64,000 nt of DNA from CBDBES01 sp965204465 (GTDB lineage: Bacteria > Spirochaetota > Leptospiria > Turneriellales > CBDBES01): the NCBI GenBank assembly GCA_965204465.1, contig CBDBES010000002.1, positions 1,178,001 through 1,242,000 of the forward strand, given 5' to 3'. Below the pieces are notes generated by a model. It saw only the letters and a program-made list of their open reading frames with translations. It made no database searches and had not been told where the DNA came from. Below, piece by piece: positions 45,401 through 54,700 of the stretch. Within the stretch, counting starts at the first letter, position 1. Each line of letters begins with the position of its first letter. The position numbers and the translations under genes were made by a program.

Positions 45401-45615
45401 ATGTCTTTGGCTTCTATATAACCAATTGGAATTTCTCCTCTGGAAATTACATAATCGGGAGCCCCGCATTTCATTCTAGCCGGTTCATTCGTTGCCTTGA
45501 TCTTAGAAAATGAATTTTCAATAAAATTGCTTAATATTCCTCTATAAGAATGCTCAGTGACATTTCCTCTTGAATAAATTTCGTTTATATCAGAAATATA
45601 GTTTTCAATGTTCAT
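42451..45615 (-). CDS. Type IIG / ISP single-chain restriction-modification enzyme
   Basis: A 1054-residue fused nuclease-methyltransferase-specificity protein. The N-terminal PD-(D/E)XK nuclease shows GAPDYV (Asp54) and IGYIEAKD (Glu68-Ala-Lys70). The helical spacer leads to a gamma-class N6-adenine methyltransferase: GVYYTP, motif I DPATGTGTF and motif IV NPPY. The C-terminal ~400 residues form the target recognition domain (FRPFDIRR-like YRPFDIRRTIF, ISWEFYIGGYQPAQKWLKDRKGR). One protein both cuts and protects, so no partner is needed. It is flanked by IS110 and IS481 material, consistent with horizontal gain. The recognition sequence cannot be read. Confidence 0.9.
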   Translation of the reverse strand: MNIENYISDINEIYSRGNVTEHSYRGILSNFIENSFSKIKATNEPARMKCGAPDYVISRGEIPIGYIEAKDIGIDLESIESSEQINRYVKGLDNFILTNYLEFYFYRYGERVETVQIAKIKNKQFILFPKNYSLFQNLFNAFIKFKGKTIKSSEELAVMMAHKAQLMKETFYKTLVTEDKSKNTSLRDQLNAFRKILIHDLDEKRFADIYAQTIAYGLFAARFNMDHNSKDIFNRKTASYYVPKSNPFLRKLFNYIAGPELDERVTWVVDDLADIFKHVDTDHLLKSFDPDKSKEDPMIHFYETFLAKYDPAIRKKRGVYYTPDTVVKFIVRAVDDILKTEFKLSKGLANTSKVKIKTKNNEEKTIEKEVHKVQILDPATGTGTFLAEIINQIHSNFKGQQGVWNNYVEEHLKPRLHGFEILMASYAICHLKLDLLFKNTGYTHPSNGGHRFNVYLTNSLEEVYDSKIGPIGFIEWLTQEAEEANKIKDSSPVMVVIGNPPYSISSMNRGKWIQGKIEDYKRKLYEKKINLDDDYIKFIRLAEYFIEKNKQGILAMITNNSFYDGVTHRQMRKHLLETFDKIYVFDLHGNSKKKEKSPDGSKDENVFDIQQGVGISLMIKYPQTLKKPAEVWHKDLYGLRENKYKELAESKLHPLKWKKLKLKEPYYFFVPKDFKNRSEYENGFKVTELFDNYNSGIQTKRDKLTIQFDDFSWKEIKNNFSDLKEAVIRSKYDLPPDGRDWTISNAKDDLTKNKTTTMNILYRPFDIRRTIFTGKTKGFIAYPRTKTMIHFIDRKNIGLMTSRSFPQNQKFDRVFLSNIICDLHSASDQTYFFPLYLYEENSDEENSNQMELYEKVNGIRKPNFKEKQVTLIEEKLNLKLVIESKQKGKKNFSPVDLLDYIYAVLHSPTYRKKYQEFLRIDFPRIPYPKDQKTFWVLAKLGSALRKFHLLESPGLEKAITKYPIEGENHVEKVYYETQSNLKGKVYINGNQYFENVPLISWEFYIGGYQPAQKWLKDRKGRKLSFDDITHYQKIIIALKKTHELMQEIDKIKFF

Positions 45616-45657
45616 ATTTCAGAATTTAATATGGATCATAATTTTAGAATAGGCTAA

Positions 45658-45828
45658 TTGATTCTTCGCATCCTCTGCATAGATCAGGCTTTTGGCTACT
45701 TATACAACAATTCACTTGCCGTTGTCAATAAGTATCCTGCATATTCTACATACATAGCCTTAGATAGTGATGGAAATCTCTACGCAATAGATAAGAACGA
45801 TTATGATGATAGATTTACTTTAAAATAG
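45658..45828 (+). pseudogene. Short C-terminal gene remnant
   Basis: An open stretch on the plus strand (YLYNNSLAVVNKYP, then ALDSDGNLYAID, ending at a TAG at 45826-45828) with a codon-like pattern but no start and no complete fold. It looks like the tail of a beta-propeller or repeat protein. The 397-bp gap 45616-46012 holds only this remnant and the O-methyltransferase promoter region; a GATACT lies 5 bp before the ATG at 46013. Confidence 0.35.
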
Positions 45829-46012
45829 AAGATCATTGTTAAAAAGATTTTTTATCAGTATTTAGGGAATAATTTGAATGCATTCAATATTTATAATCTT
45901 TATTGAATTAATCAAAGGCAACCAAAAGTAATTTCAGAATAATTGATGAAAAATTTTCTTTCTATCCAATAAAAAATGATTCACTTATTGATTCCCATTT
46001 AGATACTGTACC

Positions 46013-46654
46013 ATGCATCTGGTATCTTCTGAAATTGAAGCTTACTGCAATACGCATAGCAGCCCTGTATCTGATATCTGTCGTGAATTAGAGAGATATA
46101 CCCAACAAAATATTGCTTATCCTCAAATGTTGATCGGTGAAGGAATCGCTTCTTTCCTTCAATTTTTTATCAGATCGTCTCAGGTAAAAAACATACTAGA
46201 GATTGGATGTTTTAGCGGATACTCGGCTCTGGCAATGGCAGAAGCATTGCCCCCAGAAGGTTCTCTGATAACGTTAGATTCTGATGAAGAAAACCCTTCC
46301 ATTGCCCGTACATTTTGGGAGAAGAGTGAACATGGAAGCAAAATTGAATTCATTTATGGAGAGGCAAAAGCTAGTTTAGAAAAATTATCTCAAAAGAAAT
46401 TTGATCTGGTTTTTATTGATGCAGACAAAGTAAGCTATAGGCATTATCTGGATAAAACTCTACCCCTTCTATCTACTAATGGTACGATCATCGCAGATAA
46501 TTGCCTATGGTCTGGCAGAGTTCTTGATGCAAAGGATGAGGATGAAGAAACCATCTCCTTAAGAGATTTCAATGATCATCTGGTATCTCGTGATGATCTA
46601 TATAAAATATTATTGCCTCTCAGAGATGGCCTGATGCTGATACGTAAAAAATGA
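46013..46654 (+). CDS. SAM-dependent O-methyltransferase
   Basis: Class I methyltransferase of the catechol-O-methyltransferase-like family, 213 residues. SAM site ILEIGCFSGYSALAMA, acidic LITLDSDE, VFIDADKVSYRHYLD with the metal Asp region and ADNCLWSGRVLD with the typical Asp-Asn ligand pair. LRDGLMLIRK ends the fold. Metal-dependent methylation of a catechol-like or flavonoid-like acceptor is the family reaction; the substrate here is unknown. A similar enzyme is known from Leptospira. A GATACT 5 bp before ATG and no Shine-Dalgarno site suggest a leaderless message. Confidence 0.9.
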   Translation: MHLVSSEIEAYCNTHSSPVSDICRELERYTQQNIAYPQMLIGEGIASFLQFFIRSSQVKNILEIGCFSGYSALAMAEALPPEGSLITLDSDEENPSIARTFWEKSEHGSKIEFIYGEAKASLEKLSQKKFDLVFIDADKVSYRHYLDKTLPLLSTNGTIIADNCLWSGRVLDAKDEDEETISLRDFNDHLVSRDDLYKILLPLRDGLMLIRKK

Positions 46655-46717
46655 AATTGAATAGTATTTTACCATGAATGCTTATTGATATAGAAATTAA
46701 TAAAAAGTAGTATATCC

Positions 46718-47128
46718 ATGCGAAAAAAAGTCTTTTTCTCTTTTTGTCTACTATTATCTTCTTTAGTGATATTGATCATTGCCTCTACAATAGAGGCAGG
46801 TCATTCTCATTATCAATTGGTTGATTTTTATAAAATATTAAAAAAAGAGCCAGATAGAATACAGCAAAAGAGAGTTACTTTATATGGAAGCGTAAAAGAA
46901 GGATCCATTGAGAAAAAGGGCATAAAAGCCCGCTTTATTCTGCAAGAAGAAAATAAATCTTTAATGGTGCATTTTACAGGTAAAACCTTATTACCAGATA
47001 CCTTCAAAGAAGGTAGTTTGGCTTCTGTGGATGGTTTTTTTAATATAGAAGAAAATATATTCGTAGCCGATAAGGTTCTGGCTAAATGTGCTTCTCGCTA
47101 TGAAAGTAATTATGAAGACAGTCTATAA
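46718..47128 (+). CDS. ccmE: Cytochrome c maturation protein CcmE, Cys type
   Basis: Heme chaperone of 136 residues: one N-terminal membrane anchor (residues about 5-24), then an OB-fold beta barrel (YQLVDFYKILKKEPDRIQQKRVTLYGSV). The usual heme-binding motif HxxxY is here KCASRY, so Cys124 replaces His and Tyr128 is kept. Cys-type CcmE is known from Desulfovibrio and archaea. ccmF follows after 18 bp. ccmA-D, ccmG and ccmH are not in the window. A predicted periplasmic, membrane-tethered protein. Confidence 0.85.
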   Translation: MRKKVFFSFCLLLSSLVILIIASTIEAGHSHYQLVDFYKILKKEPDRIQQKRVTLYGSVKEGSIEKKGIKARFILQEENKSLMVHFTGKTLLPDTFKEGSLASVDGFFNIEENIFVADKVLAKCASRYESNYEDSL

Positions 47129-47146
47129 TGATAATTCTTTGATCCT

Positions 47147-49225
47147 ATGCCGCTATTAGGTTCTTTTTTACAAGCGTTTGCGCTTGTTTCTGCCTTATCT
47201 TCGATTACTTTTGCCGCACTTAGTTTAAAAACAAAAAATCGTTTTTTTCTGTCTTTGGCCCATAAGACAGTTTTGATACATTTTTGGACCCTATTACTAT
47301 GTGTTTGTTGTCTTCTATATTTACTGGTTCTTCCAGACCTATCTGTAATTTATGTAGCCGAGAATGCAAACTTAGCTCTCCATTCATTTTATAGATTGAC
47401 CTCTTTATGGGCTGGACAGGCTGGTTCAATGCTATGGTGGAATCTTCTGTTGGCTTTTTTTGCTATGATCGGAATCATTGGCATACAAAAAAAGGAACCT
47501 ATTTTGGTCCCCTATATGATAATATTACTAATGAGCTGTAGCCTTTTCTTTACTTTTTTAGCTAATTTCTCCTCTGATTCAGATTCTTTTAGACAATTTT
47601 TTGCAGGTAACCAATCCGCTCCTCAACCAGATGGTAGAGGATTAAACCCTCTTTTACAGCATTGGGCCATGATCATCCATCCGCCTATTTTATATCTTGG
47701 CTATGTTTCTTTTATCATTCCCTATTCTATTGCAATGTCTGCTTTGCTTGTAGGGAAAGTAGACTTACAATGGACTCTTTTGGTCCGAAAATGGACATTA
47801 TTTTCTTGGTTTTTTTTGGGAGTAGGAATGCTTCTGGGGGGTAAATGGGCTTATGAAGAACTTGGTTGGGGAGGTTACTGGGCATGGGACCCGGTAGAAA
47901 ATGCAGCTCTAATGCCTTGGTTAACAAGCACTGCTTTTCTACACTCTATTTTGGTTCAGGAGAAGAGAGGGATGCTAAAAGTATGGAACATGATCTTGGT
48001 AAGTCTTTCCTTTATACTTTGCATTTTTGGTACATTCTTAACCCGTTCAGGAATCGTAAGTTCCGTGCATGCATTTGCCAGTTCTACTCTAGGTCCATTC
48101 TTTTTAGGCTTCATTCTGATCATTATTCTTTTTAGCTCCTTTTATATCATCAAATCTTTGCCTATGCTAATATCTAGAAGGCCATTCCATTCTTTCATAA
48201 GCAGAGAAGCAGGTTTCTTATTTAACAATATCATACTACTGATCTCTCTTTTTACAGTAATATGGGGAACCATGTATCCTTCTATAACAGAGGCTTTATT
48301 CAATGAAAGAATATCCGTAACAGCCATATGGTTCAATCAATGGATGGTTCCCCTGGGTACCATCACTCTTTTTCTTACGGGGATCGGCCCTTTACTATCT
48401 TGGAGGAAGACCTCTAAAAAAGAATTGGTCAGAAATCTTAAATATCCCTTTTTGGCTTTTTTAATCGTCTTATGCGCATGCTTCTTATTTTATAATTATT
48501 ATAAAAATAATAATATCGCTTCAAGTACTTTAACAGATCAATATCAAAAACAGGAAATATGGTCTTTTATTGTTTTTTCTGTATCTGCTTTTGTAATCAT
48601 AGGAGTATTTCAGGAATTTATAAAGGCAGCGCAAAAACGCATTCAATATACAAAGGAAAATATTTTTATGGGATTTCTGATGGCAATGGTGCAAAATAAA
48701 AGAAGATATGTTGGATACATGATCCATGTCTCTTTAGCCATTATGTTCATTGGCTTTGCAGGAAACTCTTTTGGCAAAGAGATCAAATTAACCCTTAGAG
48801 AAGGGGAAGCAGAAATCTTTCACAATTACCTGATCCAACTGACCAATCATAAAAATGCAGAATACAGGAAGGAAAGTCAAGGCAAGCCGCTGTATTTTAC
48901 CCAGAAGATAACAATCCATGCTTTTAAAGAAAATTTTTTGATCGGTCATGATACAACAGAGATAAGATCTTACCCGATGTATGACCTACGCTCCAGGGAT
49001 TATACTGACCACCAAACAACCTCAGAACCTGCTATTATTCCTCATGGCTTAGACGATATTTATATCCAATTTGGAGGGGTCACAGAACAGCAGGACAGAT
49101 TTATTCTGCAAGTCTGGATTAACCCGCTAGTAAGAGTGGTATGGATTGGATTTGGTTTGTTTGTTGTCTCAGGCCTTTTTTTAATGATACCCGTATTTCC
49201 GGTTACAAAAAAAGATCACGTATAG
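47147..49225 (+). CDS. ccmF: Cytochrome c heme lyase CcmF
   Basis: A 692-residue polytopic membrane protein with about 14 spans. The WWD tryptophan-rich heme motif is present as WGGYWAWDPVENAALMPWL, preceded by WAGQAGSMLWWNLLLAFF near residue 86 and HPPILYLGYVSF. CcmF attaches heme to apocytochrome c together with CcmH. The C-terminal periplasmic domain (about residues 540-660) is followed by one more span. Coupled with ccmE. A G6 run at about 47836 encodes Gly-Gly-Lys. Confidence 0.93.
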   Translation: MPLLGSFLQAFALVSALSSITFAALSLKTKNRFFLSLAHKTVLIHFWTLLLCVCCLLYLLVLPDLSVIYVAENANLALHSFYRLTSLWAGQAGSMLWWNLLLAFFAMIGIIGIQKKEPILVPYMIILLMSCSLFFTFLANFSSDSDSFRQFFAGNQSAPQPDGRGLNPLLQHWAMIIHPPILYLGYVSFIIPYSIAMSALLVGKVDLQWTLLVRKWTLFSWFFLGVGMLLGGKWAYEELGWGGYWAWDPVENAALMPWLTSTAFLHSILVQEKRGMLKVWNMILVSLSFILCIFGTFLTRSGIVSSVHAFASSTLGPFFLGFILIIILFSSFYIIKSLPMLISRRPFHSFISREAGFLFNNIILLISLFTVIWGTMYPSITEALFNERISVTAIWFNQWMVPLGTITLFLTGIGPLLSWRKTSKKELVRNLKYPFLAFLIVLCACFLFYNYYKNNNIASSTLTDQYQKQEIWSFIVFSVSAFVIIGVFQEFIKAAQKRIQYTKENIFMGFLMAMVQNKRRYVGYMIHVSLAIMFIGFAGNSFGKEIKLTLREGEAEIFHNYLIQLTNHKNAEYRKESQGKPLYFTQKITIHAFKENFLIGHDTTEIRSYPMYDLRSRDYTDHQTTSEPAIIPHGLDDIYIQFGGVTEQQDRFILQVWINPLVRVVWIGFGLFVVSGLFLMIPVFPVTKKDHV

Positions 49226-49241
49226 AAATAATGCAACCTTG

Positions 49242-49314
49242 CTTTGGAATGATTTTTTTAAAAATTTCCAGTAGGAAGAGTATATTTCTATTCCAAAGTT
49301 GTCTCTTTTTTTGT
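49242..49314 (+). terminator. Possible terminator after ccmF
   Basis: CTTTGGAAT (49242-49250) and ATTCCAAAG (49290-49298) form a 9-bp perfect stem with a 39-nt loop, followed by a T-rich stretch. It could end ccmEF transcription before rplK. The long loop makes this only moderately convincing. Confidence 0.35.
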
Positions 49315-49464
49315 AAAATATAATTTTTTTAATATAAAATTAAAAAATTCTTGCCATAATGAAAGACTTTATGAGTTTGACATATTTCTTAAATATGGAT
49401 TCTTTCAGGTAGAGTGTATATTTATATATTTATGGAATATATTAGTTTTTATTTCATCTGATTT

Positions 49465-49899
49465 ATGCCCGCGAAACAAGATCAAATTTTAGCACAGGTA
49501 AAGATGCAGATACCTGCTGGTAAGGCGAATCCAGCCCCTCCTGTTGGTACTGCTCTAGGGCCACATGGGGTCAACATAATGGATTTTTGCAAGGAGTTTA
49601 ATGCTCAAACACAATCAAAAGGTGATAATATCATACCCGTTGTGGTCACTATATATAAAAATCGTTCTTTTACTTTCATACTTAAAACTCCCCCTGTGAG
49701 TGATATGATAAAAAAAGTCTTAGGTTTGGAAAAAGGTTCTGCAGAACCGCATAAAAATAAAGTAGGAAGCTTAACAGATGAACAGGTTACTAAAATTGCT
49801 GAGCAAAAAATGGTGGATTTAAATACAGACGAGGTTGATGCAGCAAAAAAAATCGTTTTAGGAACTGCCCGCTCCATGGGAGTAGAATTAATTCAATAA
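49465..49899 (+). CDS. rplK: 50S ribosomal protein L11
   Basis: uL11 of 144 residues: KMQIPAGKANPAPPVGTALGPHGVNIMDFCKEFN, and the C-terminal rRNA-binding GTARSMGVELI. The preceding 239 bp contain TTGACA (49377-49382) without a -10 at the expected spacing. secE and nusG, which usually precede it, are absent. rplA follows after 13 bp; no Shine-Dalgarno site is seen before either. Confidence 0.97.
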   Translation: MPAKQDQILAQVKMQIPAGKANPAPPVGTALGPHGVNIMDFCKEFNAQTQSKGDNIIPVVVTIYKNRSFTFILKTPPVSDMIKKVLGLEKGSAEPHKNKVGSLTDEQVTKIAEQKMVDLNTDEVDAAKKIVLGTARSMGVELIQ

Positions 49900-49912
49900 T
49901 TTAAGTATATTT

Positions 49913-50602
49913 ATGCCTTCCCCTAAAAGCAAGAAATATAGAATGGCATTAGAGAAAATTGATCCCTCTAAAGAGTATTCTCTAAAAGAAGCCATCCATA
50001 AATTAAAAGAAATTAAATACACTAAATTTGAAGGTTCTTTAGAAGGCCATTTTAATATGAGTTATAAAAACATTCAAAACATAAGAGGGCATTGTCAGCT
50101 TCCTCATGGAACAGGCAAAAAAGTAAAAATATTGGTCTTTGCTAAGGGAGAAAAGGCAGAGGAAGCTAAAAAAGCAGGCGCGGATTATGTTGGTGATGAA
50201 GATATGATCAAAAAGATTGAAAAAGGTTGGATCGATTTTGATTTTGTAGTTTCCACTCCAGATATGATGAAAGATGTAGGTAAATTAGGGCCTGTTCTGG
50301 GTAAAAAAGGCCTTATGCCTAAACCTAAATCTGGAACTGTTACTTTAGACATTAGTTCCATTGTAAAGGAGTTAATGTCTGGTAGGATAGAATATAAAGC
50401 AGATAAAGGAGGGATGATCCATCTTTCTATGGGAAGCCTTTCCTTTACTCCGGAAAAATTAGAAGAGAATACTTATGCTACTTTTAAATCCATTTTAAAA
50501 AACAGACCTTCTGATGCAAAGGGGGAATATATTAAATCAGTATATCTTAGTGGTACGATGTCTCCTTCGGTTAGGTTGAATATAAAAGAATTACGTAATT
50601 AA
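49913..50602 (+). CDS. rplA: 50S ribosomal protein L1
   Basis: uL1 of 229 residues, the L1-stalk protein. Typical PHGTGKKVKILVFAKGEKAEEAKKAGADYVG, LGPVLGKKGLMPKPKSGTVT and the C-terminal YIKSVYLSGTMSPSVRL. As in other bacteria it may repress its own operon; no leader-binding site was identified. 13 bp after rplK and 3 bp before rplJ. Confidence 0.97.
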   Translation: MPSPKSKKYRMALEKIDPSKEYSLKEAIHKLKEIKYTKFEGSLEGHFNMSYKNIQNIRGHCQLPHGTGKKVKILVFAKGEKAEEAKKAGADYVGDEDMIKKIEKGWIDFDFVVSTPDMMKDVGKLGPVLGKKGLMPKPKSGTVTLDISSIVKELMSGRIEYKADKGGMIHLSMGSLSFTPEKLEENTYATFKSILKNRPSDAKGEYIKSVYLSGTMSPSVRLNIKELRN

Positions 50603-50605
50603 GAC

Positions 50606-51130
50606 ATGCCTTCTCAATTAAATATTAACTTAAAAAAAGAATATGAAGCCTTGGTCCAGGATAAACCAAATTTCATTTTTACAAAATATAGAGGTTTATC
50701 TGTTGTCGAGATCAATGGTTTAAGAAATAAACTACATGCAAAAGAAGCTCATTATAGAGTGATTAAAAATAATATTTTTAAACTGGCCTTACAAAAACGT
50801 AAAGATATAGAAAATTTCAAATGGGCTGATAAATTATCAGGCCCTATCGGGGTTGCTTTTACAAAAGATAATTTTCCAGCCGTTGCGAAGACTTTACGTG
50901 AGTTTGAAAGCCAAAATACAAGTTTAAAACTTATTTCAGGAGTCATGGATTCTGCTTTTTATTCTACAGAAGAATTAAATAAAATTGCAGATTTGCCATC
51001 AAAAGAAGAAGTTTTAGCCAATTTGGCCTCAAGGCTGAATGCCCCTGCTACTCAAATAGCAATGGGTATGAAACAGGTCATTTCCTCTCTTGCCAGGTGC
51101 ATCCAATTGATAGGAGAAAAAAATAATTAG
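50606..51130 (+). CDS. rplJ: 50S ribosomal protein L10
   Basis: uL10 of 174 residues, anchoring L7/L12 dimers to the stalk base. FIFTKYRGLSVVEINGLRNKLHAKEAHYRVIKNN is the N-terminal rRNA-binding part; the C-terminal helix for L12 dimers is present. It starts 3 bp after rplA. The gap to rplL (113 bp) shows no clear structure. Confidence 0.95.
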   Translation: MPSQLNINLKKEYEALVQDKPNFIFTKYRGLSVVEINGLRNKLHAKEAHYRVIKNNIFKLALQKRKDIENFKWADKLSGPIGVAFTKDNFPAVAKTLREFESQNTSLKLISGVMDSAFYSTEELNKIADLPSKEEVLANLASRLNAPATQIAMGMKQVISSLARCIQLIGEKNN

Positions 51131-51243
51131 CTTGATCTATCTAGGATAATGGCTACATCAATTAGGAGACATAGAAAGATTGGAAATAAGTAAAACATTG
51201 AATAATAGACTTTTTAGAAAATTGTTTAACGGAGGAAATATAA

Positions 51244-51630
51244 ATGGCAAAAGATTTATTAGATCAAATTGGTTCTTTAACACTAGTGCAGGCAGCTGAA
51301 CTGGTAAAGGCAATGGAAGAAAAATTCGGAATATCTGCTACTATGCCTGCAGCGGTAGCCGCTGCTCCTGCAGGAACGGCTGCTGATGCTCCAGGGAAAG
51401 AGGCGGCCCAAGAGAAATCAGAATTTAAAATCATTTTAGAGGCTTTTAATGGAGAAAAAAAAGTGGATGCAATTAAAAAAGTACGTGAAATTACCGGCCT
51501 CCCTCTCATGGAAGCTAAGAAAATGGTAGAATCAGGAAACGGTACTTTAAAAGAAGGAGCTCCTAAAGAGGAAGCAGAGAAAATAAAAGCAGATATGGAA
51601 TCTATAGGTTGCAAAATTTCTTTGCAATAA
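51244..51630 (+). CDS. rplL: 50S ribosomal protein L7/L12
   Basis: bL12 of 128 residues: N-terminal dimerisation region LLDQIGSLTLVQAAELVKAMEEKFGI, Ala-rich hinge, and the C-terminal factor-binding domain EFKIILEAFNGEKKVDAIKKVREITGLPLMEAKKMVE. Strong GGAGG 7 bp before the ATG, in contrast to rplK, rplA and rplJ. Confidence 0.98.
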   Translation: MAKDLLDQIGSLTLVQAAELVKAMEEKFGISATMPAAVAAAPAGTAADAPGKEAAQEKSEFKIILEAFNGEKKVDAIKKVREITGLPLMEAKKMVESGNGTLKEGAPKEEAEKIKADMESIGCKISLQ

Positions 51631-51643
51631 AGTATTCATATCC

Positions 51644-51669
51644 ACTTCAACCTGATTTTTGATTGAAGT
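51644..51669 (+). terminator. Weak stem-loop between rplL and rpoB (possible attenuator)
   Basis: ACTTCAA at 51644-51650 pairs with TTGAAGT at 51663-51669, giving a 7-bp stem and 12-nt loop followed by a mixed T-rich stretch. Partial termination between rplL and rpoB is common in bacteria; the stem here is weak. Confidence 0.3.
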
Positions 51670-51770
51670 TGTTTGTTACAAAATATTTTATTAAAGATAG
51701 GCAAATTTATTAAATTGAATTTCCTTACAAATTGTTGCAAAATTCAAAATAAAAATTACAAGGGATATTT

Positions 51771-54700
51771 ATGATTTATATTAATAATAAAAAATCTAAT
51801 GATAAATGTATATCATTTTCAAAGGCTAAAGATTTGTTTCCGATTGCTCATTTAGCCAAAATACAGCTTGATTCTTATAAGCAATTCTTACAAGAAGATA
51901 TATCACCCTCTAAAAGAAAACCTGAAGGGCTTCAATCTGTCTTTCTGGAATCTTTTCCTATAGAGAACGCAAGTAAAGATGTGGTGCTAGAATTTGTTGA
52001 ATATTCTATAGGCAAGCCTAAAAGAAATGTATGGGAGTCTAAAATAAGTGGAACGACTTATGCAGTTCCTTTTAAGGCCTTGGTAAGATTGGTCTCTGTT
52101 GAGACAGGGGAAGTTAGAGAACAAGAAGTATACATGGGGGATCTTCCCATAATGACATCTACAGGTACTTTTGTATTCAATGGAGCAGAAAGGGTGGTGG
52201 TTAGCCAGCTACATCGTTCTCCTGGGATATTTATTTTCTATGATGATATAAAAGGAATGTATACAGCCCGTATCATTCCAGACCATAAAGGTTCATGGCT
52301 TGAGTTTGAATTAGATGCAAAAGGGCTTTTGGTTGCCAGAATTGACAGACGTAAAAAATTCCCCTTTACTCTATTACTTAAATGTCTTGGGTATAATACA
52401 AACGAAGAAATATTACGTTTCTTTTATCCAAGTGAAAAAATTATAGTAAAAGATGCTTCTACGAAAGAGCTTTATAAATATCTTGATAGAAGAGTGATTC
52501 ATGATGTTGTGAACCCAAAGACTAAAGAAATGATTTTAGAGGCTGGTCAAAGTTTAAACGAAGATAATTTGGATATCATTAAAGAATCGCAGGTAAAAGA
52601 AATTGATTTGATCATTAAATTGGGTATCAGAGACGATTTTATAGTGATCAATAGTCTGGAAAAAGATGGAATAGAAAATATAGAAGATGCTTTTTCTGAA
52701 TTTTTAAAAATACAAAGACCTTTAGAATATGTTCCTGATCAGGGTGATAAAGAAAAGAGGGAAAAAAATATTGAAAGGGCTAAACTAGAGTTGGATCGTT
52801 TATTTTTTAATCGCAAATCTTATGATATGGGAGTTGTTGGGCGTTATAAGGTTAATTCTAAATTCAAGCATCGGAATCCAAAAAATTTTGGAGAAGATGT
52901 AACATCGCAAGTTCTGAGGGTAATTGATATTGCTGAAACCCTTAAATATATGATATATGCCGTCAATGAAGTAGAAGGATATCCATTTGACGATATAGAC
53001 CATTTGGGAAATAGAAGAGTTAGAACAGTAAGTGAATTACTTACCATTCAGTTCAAAACAGGATTCAGCCGTATGGAAAGGATCGTGAAAGAAAGAATGA
53101 GTATGAATGATATTACCATCATGACTCCCCAGCTTCTGGTATCCATTAAACCTATATCAGCTGTTATCAATGAATTCTTTGGCACAAGTCAACTATCTCA
53201 ATTTATGGATCAGGTAAATCCACTTTCTGAACTGACTCATAAAAGAAGGTTAAATGCCCTGGGGCCAGGAGGTCTTACAAGAGAAAGAGCTGGCTTTGAA
53301 GTTCGAGATGTCCATTATACCCATTATGGCAGATTATGTCCCATTGAAACCCCTGAAGGTCCAAATATTGGTTTGATCATCTCCATAGCAGTTTATGCTC
53401 GTTTAAATCCTTATGGTTTTTTGGAGACTCCTTATAAAGTAATAAAAGGGGGTAAAGATCACGGAAAGACCGTATATATGTCTGCAAATGAAGAAGATCA
53501 TTATGTAGTTGCCCAGGCAAATAGCAAGCTTGGAGCAAAAGGAGAATTTTTGGATTCATTAGTCAGCTGCAGATATAGGGGTGATTTTCCTTTGAAGAAT
53601 CCAGATGAAATACATTTAATGGATGTTTCTTCTTTACAGGTAGTCTCTTTATCCGCAGGATTAATACCTTTCTTAGAACATGATGATGCAAACCGAGCCT
53701 TAATGGGATCAAATATGCAGAGGCAAGCGGTTCCTTTACTAAAAAGTGAAGCACCTCTGGTAGGAACAGGACTCGAAAAAATAATTTCTTATGACTCTGG
53801 TACTTGTTTATTATCAGAGAATAATGGAGTTGCCGTTACCGTAAATGCAGATGAAATTGAAGTTTTAGATAAAAAGACAAAAAAAACTCAGTTGTACCCT
53901 TTATCAAAATTCAAAAGAACAAACCAGAGTTCTTGTATTGATCAAATACCATTTGTGAGAGCATATAAAGCTCCGGAAAATGGCAAAGTATTAAAGGTAA
54001 GCCAGGATGAAATGATTTTTAAGGCAGAAAGCGGAACTGAATATATTTATCCTATGAAGGGCTTCCAAAATGATATGGAACTTTTAGCAAAGAAAAATAC
54101 TACTGTAGAACAAGGAACAAATTTATTAGGAGAAAAAGTTCAAAAAGAAAAAATCGGAGAAGGAGGAGAAAAAGTTTCAAATGCTACTATATTGGCAGAT
54201 GGACATTCGACTTCCCATGGGAGATTGGCTTTGGGAAAAAATATTCAGGTTGCTTTTATGCCTTGGAATGGTTATAATTTTGAAGATGCCATTATAGTAT
54301 CGGAGAAATTAGTAAAAAGTGATACTTTTACTTCCGTAACCATTGAAGAATTTGAAATACAGACCAGAGAAACCAAGCTGGGTAGAGAAACGATCACTAG
54401 AGATATTCCAAATATTAATGAAAGATCTTTTAGGAACCTGGATGAAGAAGGAATTATTCGCATAGGAGCAGAAGTGCAGGCAGGTGATATTTTGGTAGGG
54501 ATGGTAACACCCAAAGGGCAAACAGACCTGACCCCAGAGTATCGTCTTTTACACAGTATTTTTGGTGAAAAAGCGCGAGAGGTTAAAGATTCTTCTTTAA
54601 GAGTTCCCAATGGGCATGGTGGAATTGTTATAGATATAAAAAGTTTCTCTAGGGAAGCGGATGATGAACTACCCGCGGGAATCAATGAAATAGTAAAGGT

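Noticed and set aside
49377..49382. TTGACA as the rplK -35
   Set aside because: No -10 within 15-19 bp; listed only as a remark.
51264..51614. Long antisense frame over rplL
   Set aside because: Mirror of the Ala/Lys-rich codons of rplL; no start context.
54272..54685. 137-codon antisense frame within rpoB
   Set aside because: Shadow of conserved rpoB codons.
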